A DNA stretch of 64,000 nucleotides from Natronogracilivirga saccharolytica. Its GTDB lineage: Bacteria; Bacteroidota; Rhodothermia; Balneolales; Natronogracilivirgulaceae. The translations under genes and the position numbers were made by a program. The stretch lies in contig NZ_JAFIDN010000001.1 of NCBI RefSeq assembly GCF_017921895.1, forward strand, positions 372,001 through 436,000, given 5' to 3'. The notes beneath the pieces are model-generated. The model saw nothing but the letters and a program-made list of their open reading frames with translations, searched no databases and was not told where the DNA came from. The stretch's first letter is position 1. Each line of letters starts with the position of its first letter. Shown here one piece after another: positions 9,085 through 18,274 of the stretch.

Positions 9085-10278
9085 ATGATGAACATTATTC
9101 GCGAGGATTTTTTTCACTTTCTCTGGGAGCACCTGCACTTTTCTCAACCTGCATTGAGTACAACACATGGCCGGAAAGTGGAGATCATCCATCCGGGGTA
9201 TCCCCATACCGGTGACGGCCCCGATTACCGCTATGCAAAGATACGCCTGGACGGACTGCTTTTTTATGGTGATGTTGAACTGCACAAGAAGTCTTCGGAG
9301 TGGCTTCAGCACGGACATCACAGGGACTCACGTTATGAGAAGGTTATTCTGCACGTGGTCGTTCAGGACGATTTTCACCGGAAAAATGTGACGGCTTCTG
9401 ACGGAACCGGCATTCCAACTCTGGAATTAAGGTCAGCCCTGCCGGCCAATCTTGCCCGGCTGTGGCGCTCATTTCATCAGCCGGAAAGACTGCCCTGCGC
9501 GGGTCAGGTATCTGCGATTCCCGAAGATTATGTTCAGTCCGTCACAACCCGATGGGATGAGTATTACTTTCAATACCGCCTGAACCGGATGCTCACTCAC
9601 TACCCGGCTCACCTGCCGTTGTCTGCAGGCTGGAAGCGGATGATAAGGCGCGGCATATTCGAAGGGCTGGGTTACCACAAAAATCAGGCCTGCATGGTCC
9701 GGCTGGCTGATACACTGGAGGAAACCAACGGAAGTATTCACGGAAAAAAAGAATTACAGCTGACCGTCGGTTTTCTGTTGAGAAAATCGGGACTTACCGG
9801 CCATTCCGATGCCATAGTGACCAGAAACGAGTGGGACTTCAGTGCCTGCCGGCCGGCAAATCAACCTGCAGCAAGAATCAGGCAGGCCGCTGAAATCAGC
9901 CTTTTGCTCCAAAAAACAACACCCGCAGACTGGCTGCAGAATCCACCGGAAAAAATGTGGAAGAACATCAGCACATTGCGTGAAACGCCGTCACCGGGGC
10001 GGCAGCGGCAACTGGTCCTCCTTCACAATGTAGTACTGCCATCTGTCTATTTACTTGGCAAATGGACCCAAAAGCAAAGTGTCTGCAGAGAAGCGGAAAA
10101 ATCATGGGCAAGACAGCACATACCGCTTCCGAAAAAAATCTCTGCGACGCTGGAAGTGACCGGGTTTCCCGAAGGAGATCATGCCTTCAGGCTGGCAACA
10201 CTCCATCATTTTAAATATTTTTGCAAACCAAGGAGGTGCGGTGAATGTGATATCATGAAGTATCTGGTCCAAGCTTGA
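9085..10278 (+). CDS. DUF2851 family protein
   Basis: A 397-residue cytosolic protein that starts MMNIIREDFFHFLWEHLHF and continues VEIIHPGYPHTGDGPDY, GDVELHKKSSEW and VILHVVVQ. This is the conserved N-terminal half of the DUF2851 family, found mainly in Bacteroidota-like lineages. The GPDY...GDVELH layout with acidic residues and a lysine resembles nuclease-like active sites, but that is only a resemblance. The C-terminus has a CKPRRCGEC cysteine cluster that could bind metal. It is divergent from the secreted-protein gene at 8998 and followed by tRNA-Gln. Confidence 0.75.
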   Translation: MMNIIREDFFHFLWEHLHFSQPALSTTHGRKVEIIHPGYPHTGDGPDYRYAKIRLDGLLFYGDVELHKKSSEWLQHGHHRDSRYEKVILHVVVQDDFHRKNVTASDGTGIPTLELRSALPANLARLWRSFHQPERLPCAGQVSAIPEDYVQSVTTRWDEYYFQYRLNRMLTHYPAHLPLSAGWKRMIRRGIFEGLGYHKNQACMVRLADTLEETNGSIHGKKELQLTVGFLLRKSGLTGHSDAIVTRNEWDFSACRPANQPAARIRQAAEISLLLQKTTPADWLQNPPEKMWKNISTLRETPSPGRQRQLVLLHNVVLPSVYLLGKWTQKQSVCREAEKSWARQHIPLPKKISATLEVTGFPEGDHAFRLATLHHFKYFCKPRRCGECDIMKYLVQA

Positions 10279-10351
10279 CAACATTCAGGACATTTCATAA
10301 ATTAGAAGTCTGTCAATGAATTGAATTTTCAAGGAATTCAATCTTTGTGTT

Positions 10352-10422
10352 TGCCCGGTCGTCTAAGGGTAGGACAGCTGGTTTTGGTCCAGTCAGTGGG
10401 GGTTCGAATCCTCCCCGGGCAA
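10352..10422 (+). tRNA. tRNA-Gln (anticodon TTG)
   Basis: The cloverleaf is complete. The acceptor TGCCCGG pairs with CCGGGCA, the D arm is closed by GTC/GAC, the anticodon stem is GCTGG/CCAGT with loop TTTTGGT, and the T arm carries GGTTCGAATCC. Discriminator A is followed by CTT, so CCA is not encoded. A strong terminator begins 31 bases downstream. Confidence 0.95.
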
Positions 10423-10453
10423 CTTTTCAACACTTGTTTTTCGCATGACCCGT

Positions 10454-10486
10454 AAAAGGATGACCGCATCGGTTCCATCCTTTTTT
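10454..10486 (+). terminator. Rho-independent terminator after tRNA-Gln
   Basis: AAAAGGATG pairs with CATCCTTTT, an inner ACCG/CGGT stem extends the hairpin, and six T residues follow. It ends tRNA-Gln transcription just before prs. Confidence 0.85.
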
Positions 10487-10520
10487 AGTATTCACCGCAT
10501 AAAGCCGTCGCTCAAAAGTC

Positions 10521-11453
10521 TTGGATAAGCCTCTAGCCATATTTGCCGGCAGAAGCAACCTGGCACTGTCACGTGCCATTGCTGAAAAATTCGGCACCAA
10601 GCTTGGTGCCGTTACCATCAAGTCCTTTTCCGACGGTGAGCTGTATATCAAATATCAGCAAAGCATTCGCGGAGCCGACGTATTCATTGTCCAGTCCACT
10701 CCTCCGCCCGGTGACAACATAATTGAACTTCTTCTGTTGATCGATGCGGCCAAAAGAGCGTCAGCCCACCGGGTCACAGCAGTAATTCCCTACTTTGGAT
10801 ATGCCCGGCAAGACCGCAAGGACCAGCCCAGAGTATCCATTGCATCCAAACTGTTTGCAAACCTGCTGACCGGAGCCGGAGCCGACAGGGTCCTGACGAT
10901 GGACCTGCACGCACCCCAGATCCAGGGCTTTTTTGACATCCCGCTCGATCATCTGTATGCCAGTTCCATTTTTGTTGAACATTTCAGGCAAAACCCGACA
11001 GAAGATCTGGTTGTAGTAGCACCGGATGTGGGCAGTCTCAAGATGGCACGATCCTACTCCAAGCGTCTCCATGCCGGACTAGCATTTGTTGACAAACGCC
11101 GTCCGAATCAAAATATCGCCGAGGTCATGAATATTATCGGTGAAGTTGACGGAAAGAACATCCTGCTGGTGGATGATCTCATTGATACGGCCGGAACGAT
11201 CACCAATGCATCGGTTGCCCTGAAGGAACGCGGTGCAAAAAAAATCATGGCGGCCAGCACACACTCCATACTGTCAGGCCCGGCATACCAGCGAATAGAA
11301 GATTCTCCGATAGACAAGTTTCTGGTTACGGACACCGTTCCATTGAAGCGACCATCCGACAAAATTCATGTATTGAGTGTTGCCGGACTTTTTGCCGAAT
11401 CGATCAGGCGAATTTACACAGACGATTCGATAAGTACCTTGTTTGATGACTAA
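10521..11453 (+). CDS. prs: Ribose-phosphate pyrophosphokinase (PRPP synthase)
   Basis: It makes PRPP from ribose-5-phosphate and ATP for nucleotide, histidine and tryptophan synthesis. The 310-residue length is normal. Class I landmarks are present: LAIFAGRSN at the N-terminus, SFSDGELYIKYQQSIRGADVF split across the first domain, YFGYARQDRK (ATP loop), the metal site DLHAPQIQGFFD and the PRPP loop LLVDDLIDTAGT. The start is TTG at 10521: an in-frame TAA lies at 10500-10502 and no ATG occurs near the N-terminus, so no other start gives a full protein. It leads the prs-rplY-pth cluster, with 21 bases to the next gene. Confidence 0.96.
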   Translation: MDKPLAIFAGRSNLALSRAIAEKFGTKLGAVTIKSFSDGELYIKYQQSIRGADVFIVQSTPPPGDNIIELLLLIDAAKRASAHRVTAVIPYFGYARQDRKDQPRVSIASKLFANLLTGAGADRVLTMDLHAPQIQGFFDIPLDHLYASSIFVEHFRQNPTEDLVVVAPDVGSLKMARSYSKRLHAGLAFVDKRRPNQNIAEVMNIIGEVDGKNILLVDDLIDTAGTITNASVALKERGAKKIMAASTHSILSGPAYQRIEDSPIDKFLVTDTVPLKRPSDKIHVLSVAGLFAESIRRIYTDDSISTLFDD

Positions 11454-11474
11454 CCCTTAAGTGTTTTCTGAATC

Positions 11475-12161
11475 ATGGAAAAACCAATTATCATAGAAGT
11501 TGAAGCATCTGAACGCCCAAAAGGCAAATCCGCTCTGAAAAAATTGCGTCAGGACGGCATGGTTCCCGCGGTCTCCTACGGGCCGAAACTGGACAAAAAT
11601 CTCAACGTCTATATCCCGGAACTGGAGCTTGAAAAAGCCCTGTCCTCCGAAAAAAAGGCCCTTATCAATATCAATTACGAAGGGACCGAGTACATGACCC
11701 TGATACAGGCGGTTGATTTCCATCCTGTCACCGACCGTCCGCTTCACGTGGATTTGTTCGCCATGGAGGAGCAGACTCCGGTGACCATCGAGATTCCCAT
11801 CCGGCTGACCGGCACTCCCAAAGGTGCTGCCGAAGGCGGCCGTTTGTATCAGCCGCTTCGCAAAATCTCCGTGCTCTGTCTCCCGAAAGACATCCCGGCA
11901 GAAATTGTTCTGGATATCTCGCATCTGGATATCGGTGACACCATTGATGTTGAAGCGATCGACATCGAAGGTCTGGAGCCGCTGCGTGCTTCCTATCGTA
12001 CTATCGCCGTTATCCGTCCGCCGAAAGGTGGCCTCGCCGAGCTTCTCGGTCTTGAAGAAGAAGAGGAAGAAGGTGAAGAGGGTGAAGAAGGCGAAGAGAC
12101 AACAGCTGAAGGCGAAGAAGGCGGAGACGAAGCTGGCTCCAAAGAGGAAAGCGACAGCTAA
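11475..12161 (+). CDS. rplY: 50S ribosomal protein L25, Ctc/TL5 long form
   Basis: It binds 5S rRNA in the large ribosomal subunit. The 228 residues contain the N-terminal L25 domain (KGKSALKKLRQDGMVPAVSYG at about 17-37, quoted in part) and the C-terminal beta domain of the long Ctc/TL5 form (HVDLFAMEEQTPVTIEIPI, then GGRLYQPLRKISVLCLP). The last 35 residues are a low-complexity Glu/Gly tail, a common acidic extension in this family. It sits between prs and pth, a widely conserved order. Confidence 0.93.
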   Translation: MEKPIIIEVEASERPKGKSALKKLRQDGMVPAVSYGPKLDKNLNVYIPELELEKALSSEKKALININYEGTEYMTLIQAVDFHPVTDRPLHVDLFAMEEQTPVTIEIPIRLTGTPKGAAEGGRLYQPLRKISVLCLPKDIPAEIVLDISHLDIGDTIDVEAIDIEGLEPLRASYRTIAVIRPPKGGLAELLGLEEEEEEGEEGEEGEETTAEGEEGGDEAGSKEESDS

Positions 12162-12172
12162 ACCATTTCGTC

Positions 12173-12730
12173 ATGCCACTTATCGTGGGGCTGGGCAATA
12201 TAGGGGAAAAGTATACCGGTACACGGCATAATATCGGTTTTTCGATAGTGGACCGTCTTGCCGGTACACTGTCGGCAAGCATGGAACAGACCGACGACCC
12301 TTACATTCTGGGCGTCGGGCGTTTCAAGGGTGTGAAAACCATACTCATCCAGCCCACCACACTTATGAACAACAGCGGCAAGGCCGTTCTCAGAGCCTGC
12401 CGCATGTTCCGTTATCTGCCCGGTGACATCCTGGTCTGTTATGACGATGTCAACCTTCCAACGGGCAAGATCCGCCTCAGACCCGAAGGCAGTGCCGGCG
12501 GCCATAACGGAATTCAAAGTATTATAGATCATCTTGGCACACGCGATTTTCCGCGCCTGCGGTTTGGAATCGGTAATAATTATTCGCGCGGCCGGCAATC
12601 CGAATATGTTCTCTCTCCTTTTGATGATGAAGAAATGCCGGATGTAGAAGAGGGTTTGAAAAAGTCAGAAGAAGCAGCATTATGCTTTATCCGGGAAGGA
12701 ATAGTTATTGCTATGAATCATTTCAATTAA
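12173..12730 (+). CDS. pth: Peptidyl-tRNA hydrolase
   Basis: It releases tRNA from prematurely dropped peptidyl-tRNA. At 185 residues it has the normal length. Motifs are the N-terminal IVGLGNIGEKYTGTRHNIGF with the catalytic His of TRHN, the PTTLMNNSG segment with its conserved Asn, DDVNLPTGKIRLRPEGSAGG, and GGHNG. It starts 11 bases after rplY and closes the prs-rplY-pth operon; the gap of about 83 bases to the pyrophosphatase gene could hold a separate promoter. Confidence 0.95.
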   Translation: MPLIVGLGNIGEKYTGTRHNIGFSIVDRLAGTLSASMEQTDDPYILGVGRFKGVKTILIQPTTLMNNSGKAVLRACRMFRYLPGDILVCYDDVNLPTGKIRLRPEGSAGGHNGIQSIIDHLGTRDFPRLRFGIGNNYSRGRQSEYVLSPFDDEEMPDVEEGLKKSEEAALCFIREGIVIAMNHFN

Positions 12731-12813
12731 TAATATTCCCCCTGTCCTGCCATACAACGTCCTGACAGTCAAAAGATAGCGAACTCTACCACTTCACTTA
12801 ATCAGAAGCGATT

Positions 12814-15030
12814 ATGAATTACATATTTTACATTATACCGATTGCAGGTATTATCGCACTGCTGTTCACTTATATCAAATCAAACTGGGTCAACAAACAG
12901 GATACCGGCACCGAAAAAATGACACGGATTGCCGGCCATATTGCTGAAGGGGCCATGGCATTCCTGAAGGCCGAGTACCGTGTACTTGCCATTTTTGTAG
13001 TAATCGTTGCAGTTCTCATCGGGTTTCAGGGATCAGTGACTGAAGGATCGTCCCCGTTAATTGCCCTCTCGTTTATCGTCGGGGCGCTCTGTTCGGGACT
13101 GGCCGGTTTCATCGGAATGCGGGTGGCCACCAAGGCCAATGTCCGCACGGCGCATGCCGCTCGGTCAAGCCTTAACAAGGCGCTGACTGTTGCCTTCTCC
13201 GGCGGATCCGTTATGGGAATGGGCGTTGTAGGACTTGGCGTGCTTGGTCTTGGCCTGCTTTTCTGGCTCTACACCAGTGTTTTCGGTTTCATCCCCGGAC
13301 CTGATTCGGATGCTACCATGCAGGAAACACTCGCCACCATCGTAACTGTGATTACAGGTTTCTCATTTGGTGCGTCATCCATTGCTCTTTTCGCACGTGT
13401 CGGCGGCGGAATTTACACCAAGGCCGCTGATGTCGGTGCCGACCTGGTCGGCAAGGTCGAAGCCGGTATTCCGGAAGATCACCACCTGAACCCTGCCACC
13501 ATTGCCGATAATGTGGGTGACAATGTGGGCGACGTTGCCGGAATGGGCGCGGATTTGTTCGAGTCGTTTGTCGGGTCCATCATTGCCGCCATGGTACTCG
13601 GGGTTGTGTTTATGTCCTCACAGCATTTTGTCGATGAATCAGCATTCGGCAACATGAGCGGTGTCGTTCTTCCGCTTCTAATGGCCGGATCAGGAATCAT
13701 TATTTCCATCATCGGAACGTTTTTTGTTCGTGTCAAAGAAGGCGGCAATCCCCAGACTGCGCTCAATATCGGAGAAGTAGTTGCTGCAGGTATACTGATC
13801 GTTACCTTCTTCTTCCTTATAAACTGGGTTCTGCCTTCCAGCTGGACCTACACCGACATTCTTTACGGTGAAGAGCGGACCATCACCGCCAACGGCGTCT
13901 TTTTTGCCTCGATCATCGGTCTGATTGCCGGACTGCTGATCGGATTCATCACCGAATACTTCACCGGAGTTGGCAAAAAGCCGGTTATCAATATCGCTCG
14001 TCAGTCCATAACCGGCCATGCGACTAACATCATTGCCGGACTTGGGGTGGGGATGATTTCCACTGCTTTTCCGATTCTGATCATCGCCATATCCATCATG
14101 ACCGCTTTTGAATTTGCCGGTCTCTATGGTATTGCCATTGCAGCTGTGGGTATGCTTTCCACCCTCGGCATCCAGCTCGCAGTCGACGCCTACGGTCCGA
14201 TTGCCGATAACGCCGGTGGTATTGCCGAAATGTCCGAGCTGCCGCCTGAAGTGCGCGCAAAAACCGATCAGCTTGACGCTGTCGGAAACACAACAGCTGC
14301 CATTGGCAAGGGATTTGCCATCGGTTCAGCCGCACTGACAGCACTTGCCCTTTTCGGAGCCTACATGACATCGGCCGAGATCCAGGTCATTGATATATCC
14401 CAGGCCGGTGTGATTGCCGGACTCTTTGTCGGGGCGATGCTCGCCTTTGTTTTCTCGGCTCTTTCAATGGGAGCTGTAGGACGGGCAGCCAATTTCATGA
14501 TTCAGGAAGTCCGCCGCCAGTTCGCTGAGATTCCCGCGCTTAAAAATGCACTTGAAGTAATGCGCAGAAATGAGGGCAAAGAACAGGATCAATGGAGCGA
14601 TGAAGACAAAGAGACCTTTGCCAAGGCTGAAAATGCCGGAGAATATGGCAAATGTGTTGAGATCTCCACGAAAGCGGCACTCAAGGAGATGGTTTTCCCC
14701 GGACTTATGGCCATTGCCGTGCCGGTGCTTGTCGGCTTTATTTTCGGTCCTGAAGCACTTGGCGGTCTGCTTGCCGGTGTGACCGTTTCCGGTGTGCTCA
14801 TGGCGCTTTTCCAGGCCAATGCCGGCGGTGCCTGGGACAATGCCAAGAAAATGATCGAAGCTGATATTGAATTTGACGGCGTAACCTACAGCAAAGGCTC
14901 GGATGCACACAAAGCCGCTGTTACGGGAGACACCGTCGGTGATCCGCTGAAGGATACTTCCGGACCTTCGCTCAATATTCTTATCAAGCTTATATCCATC
15001 GTGGCGCTTGTAATTGCCACTGCCATATAA
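12814..15030 (+). CDS. hppA: Membrane-bound ion-pumping pyrophosphatase
   Basis: It couples pyrophosphate hydrolysis to H+ and/or Na+ export. The 738-residue protein has about 16 membrane segments. The catalytic loop contains [20 protein letters not shown] followed by [19 protein letters not shown], and the C-terminal loop has [17 protein letters not shown]. The subfamily position reads [10 protein letters not shown]: alanine here is the known mark of K+-dependent enzymes, whereas K+-independent ones have lysine. K+-dependent members are often Na+ pumps, which would suit a salt-loving host, but ion choice is inferred. A terminator follows at 15069. Confidence 0.95.
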   Translation: MNYIFYIIPIAGIIALLFTYIKSNWVNKQDTGTEKMTRIAGHIAEGAMAFLKAEYRVLAIFVVIVAVLIGFQGSVTEGSSPLIALSFIVGALCSGLAGFIGMRVATKANVRTAHAARSSLNKALTVAFSGGSVMGMGVVGLGVLGLGLLFWLYTSVFGFIPGPDSDATMQETLATIVTVITGFSFGASSIALFARVGGGIYTKAADVGADLVGKVEAGIPEDHHLNPATIADNVGDNVGDVAGMGADLFESFVGSIIAAMVLGVVFMSSQHFVDESAFGNMSGVVLPLLMAGSGIIISIIGTFFVRVKEGGNPQTALNIGEVVAAGILIVTFFFLINWVLPSSWTYTDILYGEERTITANGVFFASIIGLIAGLLIGFITEYFTGVGKKPVINIARQSITGHATNIIAGLGVGMISTAFPILIIAISIMTAFEFAGLYGIAIAAVGMLSTLGIQLAVDAYGPIADNAGGIAEMSELPPEVRAKTDQLDAVGNTTAAIGKGFAIGSAALTALALFGAYMTSAEIQVIDISQAGVIAGLFVGAMLAFVFSALSMGAVGRAANFMIQEVRRQFAEIPALKNALEVMRRNEGKEQDQWSDEDKETFAKAENAGEYGKCVEISTKAALKEMVFPGLMAIAVPVLVGFIFGPEALGGLLAGVTVSGVLMALFQANAGGAWDNAKKMIEADIEFDGVTYSKGSDAHKAAVTGDTVGDPLKDTSGPSLNILIKLISIVALVIATAI

Positions 15031-15068
15031 GCACCTGATTAAATCAGCAGAACTATTCTGATTTTTTG

Positions 15069-15098
15069 AAGCCCCGGGAATGATTTCCGGGGCTTTTA
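15069..15098 (+). terminator. Terminator after hppA
   Basis: AAGCCCCGGGAA pairs with TTCCGGGGCTT (one bulged G) around a 4-nt loop, and the U tract begins in the stem (CTTTTATTTT). Confidence 0.85.
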
Positions 15099-15166
15099 TT
15101 TTATACAGGCAGTTATTCGGCGCTGAAATATTCAGGATAGTCATCCGGCATGCATTTACCTACCAT

Positions 15167-15191
15167 GCGGGATTCACTGCCTGAATCCCGC
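15167..15191. promoter_or_regulatory. Perfect 10-bp inverted repeat upstream of an unrecognised gene
   Basis: GCGGGATTCA and TGAATCCCGC are exact reverse complements around a 5-nt loop. No T run follows on either strand, so it is unlikely to be a terminator. It ends 38 bases before the ATG at 15230 and could be an operator or a leader hairpin. Confidence 0.4.
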
Positions 15192-15229
15192 CGAAGCTAT
15201 ATAGCCGAAAATCATCTGTGCAGCACATT

Positions 15230-16024
15230 ATGGAAATTCTAAAGATAATCTTTCAACACGACATTACCCTCGGACATTTGTCGGGGCACCAGGAGAAAAT
15301 CGCTCGTGAAACACGGGAAAACACCCTTGAAGCCTTTCTCCGTCCGGAAAAAACGTATAACCGGTATTACTTCACCGGTACAACCATTGCAGACACGGAT
15401 ACCGGCGCCGGCAGCGGCAGCCGGACAGAAAAAACAGCAGACACTGACCGTTCCGGAAGCAATATTGACGATTTCAGAAAGTTCCGGTTCGGACTGAACA
15501 CGCTGTCTGTCTGGCCTCTCATACTTTCAACACTGGAGCAGCTTATGGCTGATGAAAAGCGCCAGTCACCTGAAACGAAAGAGCCGGGGTGGTTTCATAC
15601 GGATGGTTCCGAAATTGCCACATTCAGTGAATATCTTCAGAAAAATCCGCGAACACATTCGGTATTCCTTTTTGGCAAAAATCCTCAGGGACAAAACAGG
15701 GAACTTGCCCGTCAGCTCATCCTGGACAATCACACCGGAATCCGGGAAAACTTCAGGCCATTGACGTCACTTCTTGACTCCGGATACTACGTCCTGCTTA
15801 CAGAAAAAGCACATCATGGCATTGATATTCATCTTTTTTCAGCGCAAAACCTGTACGAGACCATCTTTGACTCCTGTAAAAAGCTGATCGGCCCCGGACT
15901 CAGATATTTCAGCATAAATGCCAACAGGGTTGGCAGTGAAAGGCATTTCTATTTTGAAACCTGGACACTGGACCGGCCGCCTCACGGTTTTCAGGAAGTC
16001 ACAAAAGATGCCACGATCCGGTAA
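15230..16024 (+). CDS. Unrecognised 264-residue protein
   Basis: I do not recognise a family. The protein starts MEILKIIFQHDITLGHLSGH and has no signal peptide or membrane segment. Residues about 50-80 form a Thr/Gly/Ser/Asp-rich low-complexity stretch that probably separates two domains. The C-terminal part has alternating helices and strands (HSVFLFGKNPQGQNRELARQ, then GYYVLLTEKAHHGIDIHLFS). The ATG at 15230 was chosen over a GTG four codons upstream. Exact inverted repeats flank the gene on both sides (15167-15191 and 16042-16083), so it looks like an isolated transcription unit. Confidence 0.5.
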   Translation: MEILKIIFQHDITLGHLSGHQEKIARETRENTLEAFLRPEKTYNRYYFTGTTIADTDTGAGSGSRTEKTADTDRSGSNIDDFRKFRFGLNTLSVWPLILSTLEQLMADEKRQSPETKEPGWFHTDGSEIATFSEYLQKNPRTHSVFLFGKNPQGQNRELARQLILDNHTGIRENFRPLTSLLDSGYYVLLTEKAHHGIDIHLFSAQNLYETIFDSCKKLIGPGLRYFSINANRVGSERHFYFETWTLDRPPHGFQEVTKDATIR

Positions 16025-16041
16025 ACGGAGGTGATTCCAAG

Positions 16042-16083
16042 TGCAAGTTTATCAAACAAATCTCTTTTTTTGATAAACTTGCA
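16042..16083. terminator. Perfect 15-bp inverted repeat, possible terminator
   Basis: TGCAAGTTTATCAAA (16042-16056) is an exact reverse complement of 16069-16083, with a 12-nt loop that itself contains the T run. It lies 18 bases after the stop at 16024 and 65 bases before the TM2 gene. The U tract is inside the loop rather than after the stem, so termination is uncertain; RNA processing or protein binding are alternatives. Confidence 0.4.
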
Positions 16084-16147
16084 GAATTATTTATCGTATG
16101 ATGGTCTGTAAAAGAACCAAAACAGCCATATAAAACGGAGGGATTGC

Positions 16148-16489
16148 ATGGAGAAACAGCAGGTTGACATGTTTATCATGTCAAATAACAAATTCTTCGA
16201 ACCTCATCAAATATCATCCATCCGGCAAGCGATGCTGAATGCCGATGAATCTACTTTTTTAAGGCTTCAAGCCACAAATTTTAAAGATCCGATTATCAGC
16301 CTGGTTATCTCACTCATTGCCGGACCGCTTGGCGTGGATCGTTTTGTTATCGGGGATGTCGGACTGGGCATAGCCAAGCTTTTAACTTGCGGAGGTTTCG
16401 GCATCTGGACCATTGTGGACTATTTTTTGATCATGGGACGAACACGTGAAGTCAACTACGAAAAGATCCAGGAAATACTTCACTACTGA
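16148..16489 (+). CDS. TM2 domain membrane protein
   Basis: A 113-residue protein with a soluble N-terminal half (about 50 residues) and a two-helix TM2 domain: DPIISLVISLIAGPLGVDRF, then GDVGLGIAKLLTCGGFGIWT and a second helix containing VDYFLIMGR. The GxxGxDRF turn and the GGxGIW motif are diagnostic. TM2 proteins have no settled bacterial function. It opens a four-gene membrane cluster, with 13 bases to the next gene. A purine-rich GGAGG at 16137-16141, eight bases upstream, supports the start at 16148. Confidence 0.85.
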   Translation: MEKQQVDMFIMSNNKFFEPHQISSIRQAMLNADESTFLRLQATNFKDPIISLVISLIAGPLGVDRFVIGDVGLGIAKLLTCGGFGIWTIVDYFLIMGRTREVNYEKIQEILHY

Positions 16490-16502
16490 CAGCAGGGTCA
16501 GC

Positions 16503-16919
16503 ATGCTTGCAGGAAATCCCATATATGCACTCATTCTTGCACTTGCCCTGACCTCTTATGCCTTCATTGCATGGCTGTTCTTCCGCGCAGAAAGCGCAGG
16601 TATTTCAGCACAAATTTGTCCGGTCAACCGGCTGACCGGTTTCCCCTGCCCTTCCTGCGGCACAAGCCGTTCCATCGTATTGCTGCTTAACGGTGATGTT
16701 GCCGGATCACTGCTTATCAACCCGCTTGGTGTGATCGCTGCCGGTCTGCTGATCGTTCTGCCTGCATGGACCCTCTCCGACCTGATCAGAAAAAAAGAGA
16801 CCTTGTTATCATATTATCAACGCGCTGAAGCATATATTGGAAAACAATTCTGGCTTGCATCGGTTCTCATAATATTGGTACTTGCAAACTGGTTCTGGAA
16901 TATCCAGAAGGGCCTTTAG
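16503..16919 (+). CDS. DUF2752 membrane protein
   Basis: A 138-residue membrane protein with three likely helices. The central motif CPVNRLTGFPCPSCGTSRS, followed by LLLNGDVAGSLLINPLG, is the signature of DUF2752: three conserved cysteines and the NPL turn. The function is unknown; the cysteines suggest metal or redox chemistry at the membrane, which is only a guess. TM2 and DUF2752 genes are commonly adjacent in Bacteroidota-like genomes, and here the gap is 13 bases. An upstream in-frame extension overlapping the TM2 gene was rejected in favour of the ATG at 16503. Confidence 0.8.
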   Translation: MLAGNPIYALILALALTSYAFIAWLFFRAESAGISAQICPVNRLTGFPCPSCGTSRSIVLLLNGDVAGSLLINPLGVIAAGLLIVLPAWTLSDLIRKKETLLSYYQRAEAYIGKQFWLASVLIILVLANWFWNIQKGL

Positions 16920-16957
16920 TCAGTACGTTATTCCATCATTCGACCTTTACGGAACTC

Positions 16958-17389
16958 ATGATCAAACATCCTGAATTCAGTTACAAACCAGACGACTCAG
17001 AGCGTGAGAAAGCCTCCAACAGTTACCTCATGTCTCTTATCGCGATTATGGTCGGGGTGCCCCTGCCCGTTGCCAACCTTCTTGCCACTGGAATTTTCTA
17101 CCTTGGAAACCGCAAAGGGCCCTACTTCACCCGCTGGCACTGCACCCAGGCTATGCTTTCCCAAGTCACCATTTTTGTCGTCAATGTGATTACGGTCGGA
17201 TGGACCCTCAGCATCGTCTTCGGGTCCGGCGAGCTTGCAAATACCTACATTGCCTGGGTCATAACAGCTATGCTGATCAATCTGACCGAATTTGTGATGA
17301 CCATCTACACCGCCATTGTCACCCGCAAGGGTCGGCATGTCGAATGGTGGTTCTGGGGACCGTTAACCAATGCCGTCTGCAAGCCGTGA
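16958..17389 (+). CDS. DUF4870/Tic20-like membrane protein
   Basis: A 143-residue membrane protein with three to four helices (SLIAIMVGVPLPVANLLATG, then FVVNVITVGWTLSIVFG, then ITAMLINLTEFVMTIYTAIV). The RKGPYFTRWHCTQAM segment between the first two helices matches the conserved loop of DUF4870-type proteins, where an aromatic/His-Gln-Ala motif recurs. The role is unknown. It follows DUF2752 by 38 bases and precedes the M48 peptidase by 7, so all four genes probably form one operon. Confidence 0.65.
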   Translation: MIKHPEFSYKPDDSEREKASNSYLMSLIAIMVGVPLPVANLLATGIFYLGNRKGPYFTRWHCTQAMLSQVTIFVVNVITVGWTLSIVFGSGELANTYIAWVITAMLINLTEFVMTIYTAIVTRKGRHVEWWFWGPLTNAVCKP

Positions 17390-17396
17390 GATAGAT

Positions 17397-18191
17397 ATGA
17401 AAAAACCGCTGCTTCAGCTATTCCTGTCGATACTGGTGATTGCCGGAATCTGGTATGGCCTGAGCCGGATTGATTTTCTCGGTGAGACCACCACCGAATC
17501 GATTGGCAGGGAGACCGAAAAAAAGCTTGGGGAACTCCTGCTCAAACAGCTTGAGCTTCAGCATCCGCGTTCCGCCAATGACTCACTATTGTCCGTCATC
17601 GAGAATATTCACCGGGAACTGTGCGACTCCAACGGTGTCGACCCGGAGTCCATTGACATTCATTTGTTTGACAGTTCTGTGATCAATGCCGCCGTTATTC
17701 CCGGACGCAACATCATCATATTCACCGGACTGCTGGATTATACCGAAAATGCGGATGAATTTGCCGGTGTTCTTGCTCACGAGCTGGCCCATATCACCGA
17801 AAATCATGTCATGGAGCGTTTGCAAAGAGAGTTCGGCATTACCTTGCTGATGACACTCAGCGGCATGGATGCGGGCACGGAAATCATATCCAATGTATTG
17901 CGGATTCTCACCACAACAGCGTACAGCAGGCAGCATGAAAGGGAGGCCGATGAAAAGGCGTTTGAATACATGGTTGAGACCGGATGGGACCCTGCCCATC
18001 TTGCCAATTTTCTGCTTCGCATCTCAACCAAAACACGTGACGGCGTAACAGCTCCCCAGTGGATTCAGACCCATCCGGATCCGCGGGACAGGGCTGCGGC
18101 AATCATCGAAAAGAGCAACAAGCTGTCGTTGGATGAAGATGCATTCCGTCCGGTGTCGGACAGTGACTGGCAGTCTCTTGTGAGCCAGTAA
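17397..18191 (+). CDS. M48-family membrane-anchored zinc metallopeptidase
   Basis: A 264-residue peptidase with one N-terminal membrane anchor or uncleaved signal (LLQLFLSILVIAGIWYGLS) and a periplasmic M48 domain. Zinc ligands are visible in HELAHITENH and in EREADEKAFEYM further on, and the preceding AAVIPGRNIIIFTGLL is the usual M48 substrate strand. Related proteins (HtpX, LoiP, BepA) act in envelope quality control. The ATG at 17397 is preferred; an earlier ATG at 17370 would overlap the preceding gene. As the last gene of the TM2-DUF2752-DUF4870 cluster it may process or degrade those proteins, which is inference. Confidence 0.85.
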   Translation: MKKPLLQLFLSILVIAGIWYGLSRIDFLGETTTESIGRETEKKLGELLLKQLELQHPRSANDSLLSVIENIHRELCDSNGVDPESIDIHLFDSSVINAAVIPGRNIIIFTGLLDYTENADEFAGVLAHELAHITENHVMERLQREFGITLLMTLSGMDAGTEIISNVLRILTTTAYSRQHEREADEKAFEYMVETGWDPAHLANFLLRISTKTRDGVTAPQWIQTHPDPRDRAAAIIEKSNKLSLDEDAFRPVSDSDWQSLVSQ

Positions 18192-18274
18192 CGCTGAATA
18201 AGCTTTTCTGTTTTACCGTGCAGACGGAGAGCTGCTGCTTTGCACTCTTATATACAGTTCGCGATAGAGCAGGA

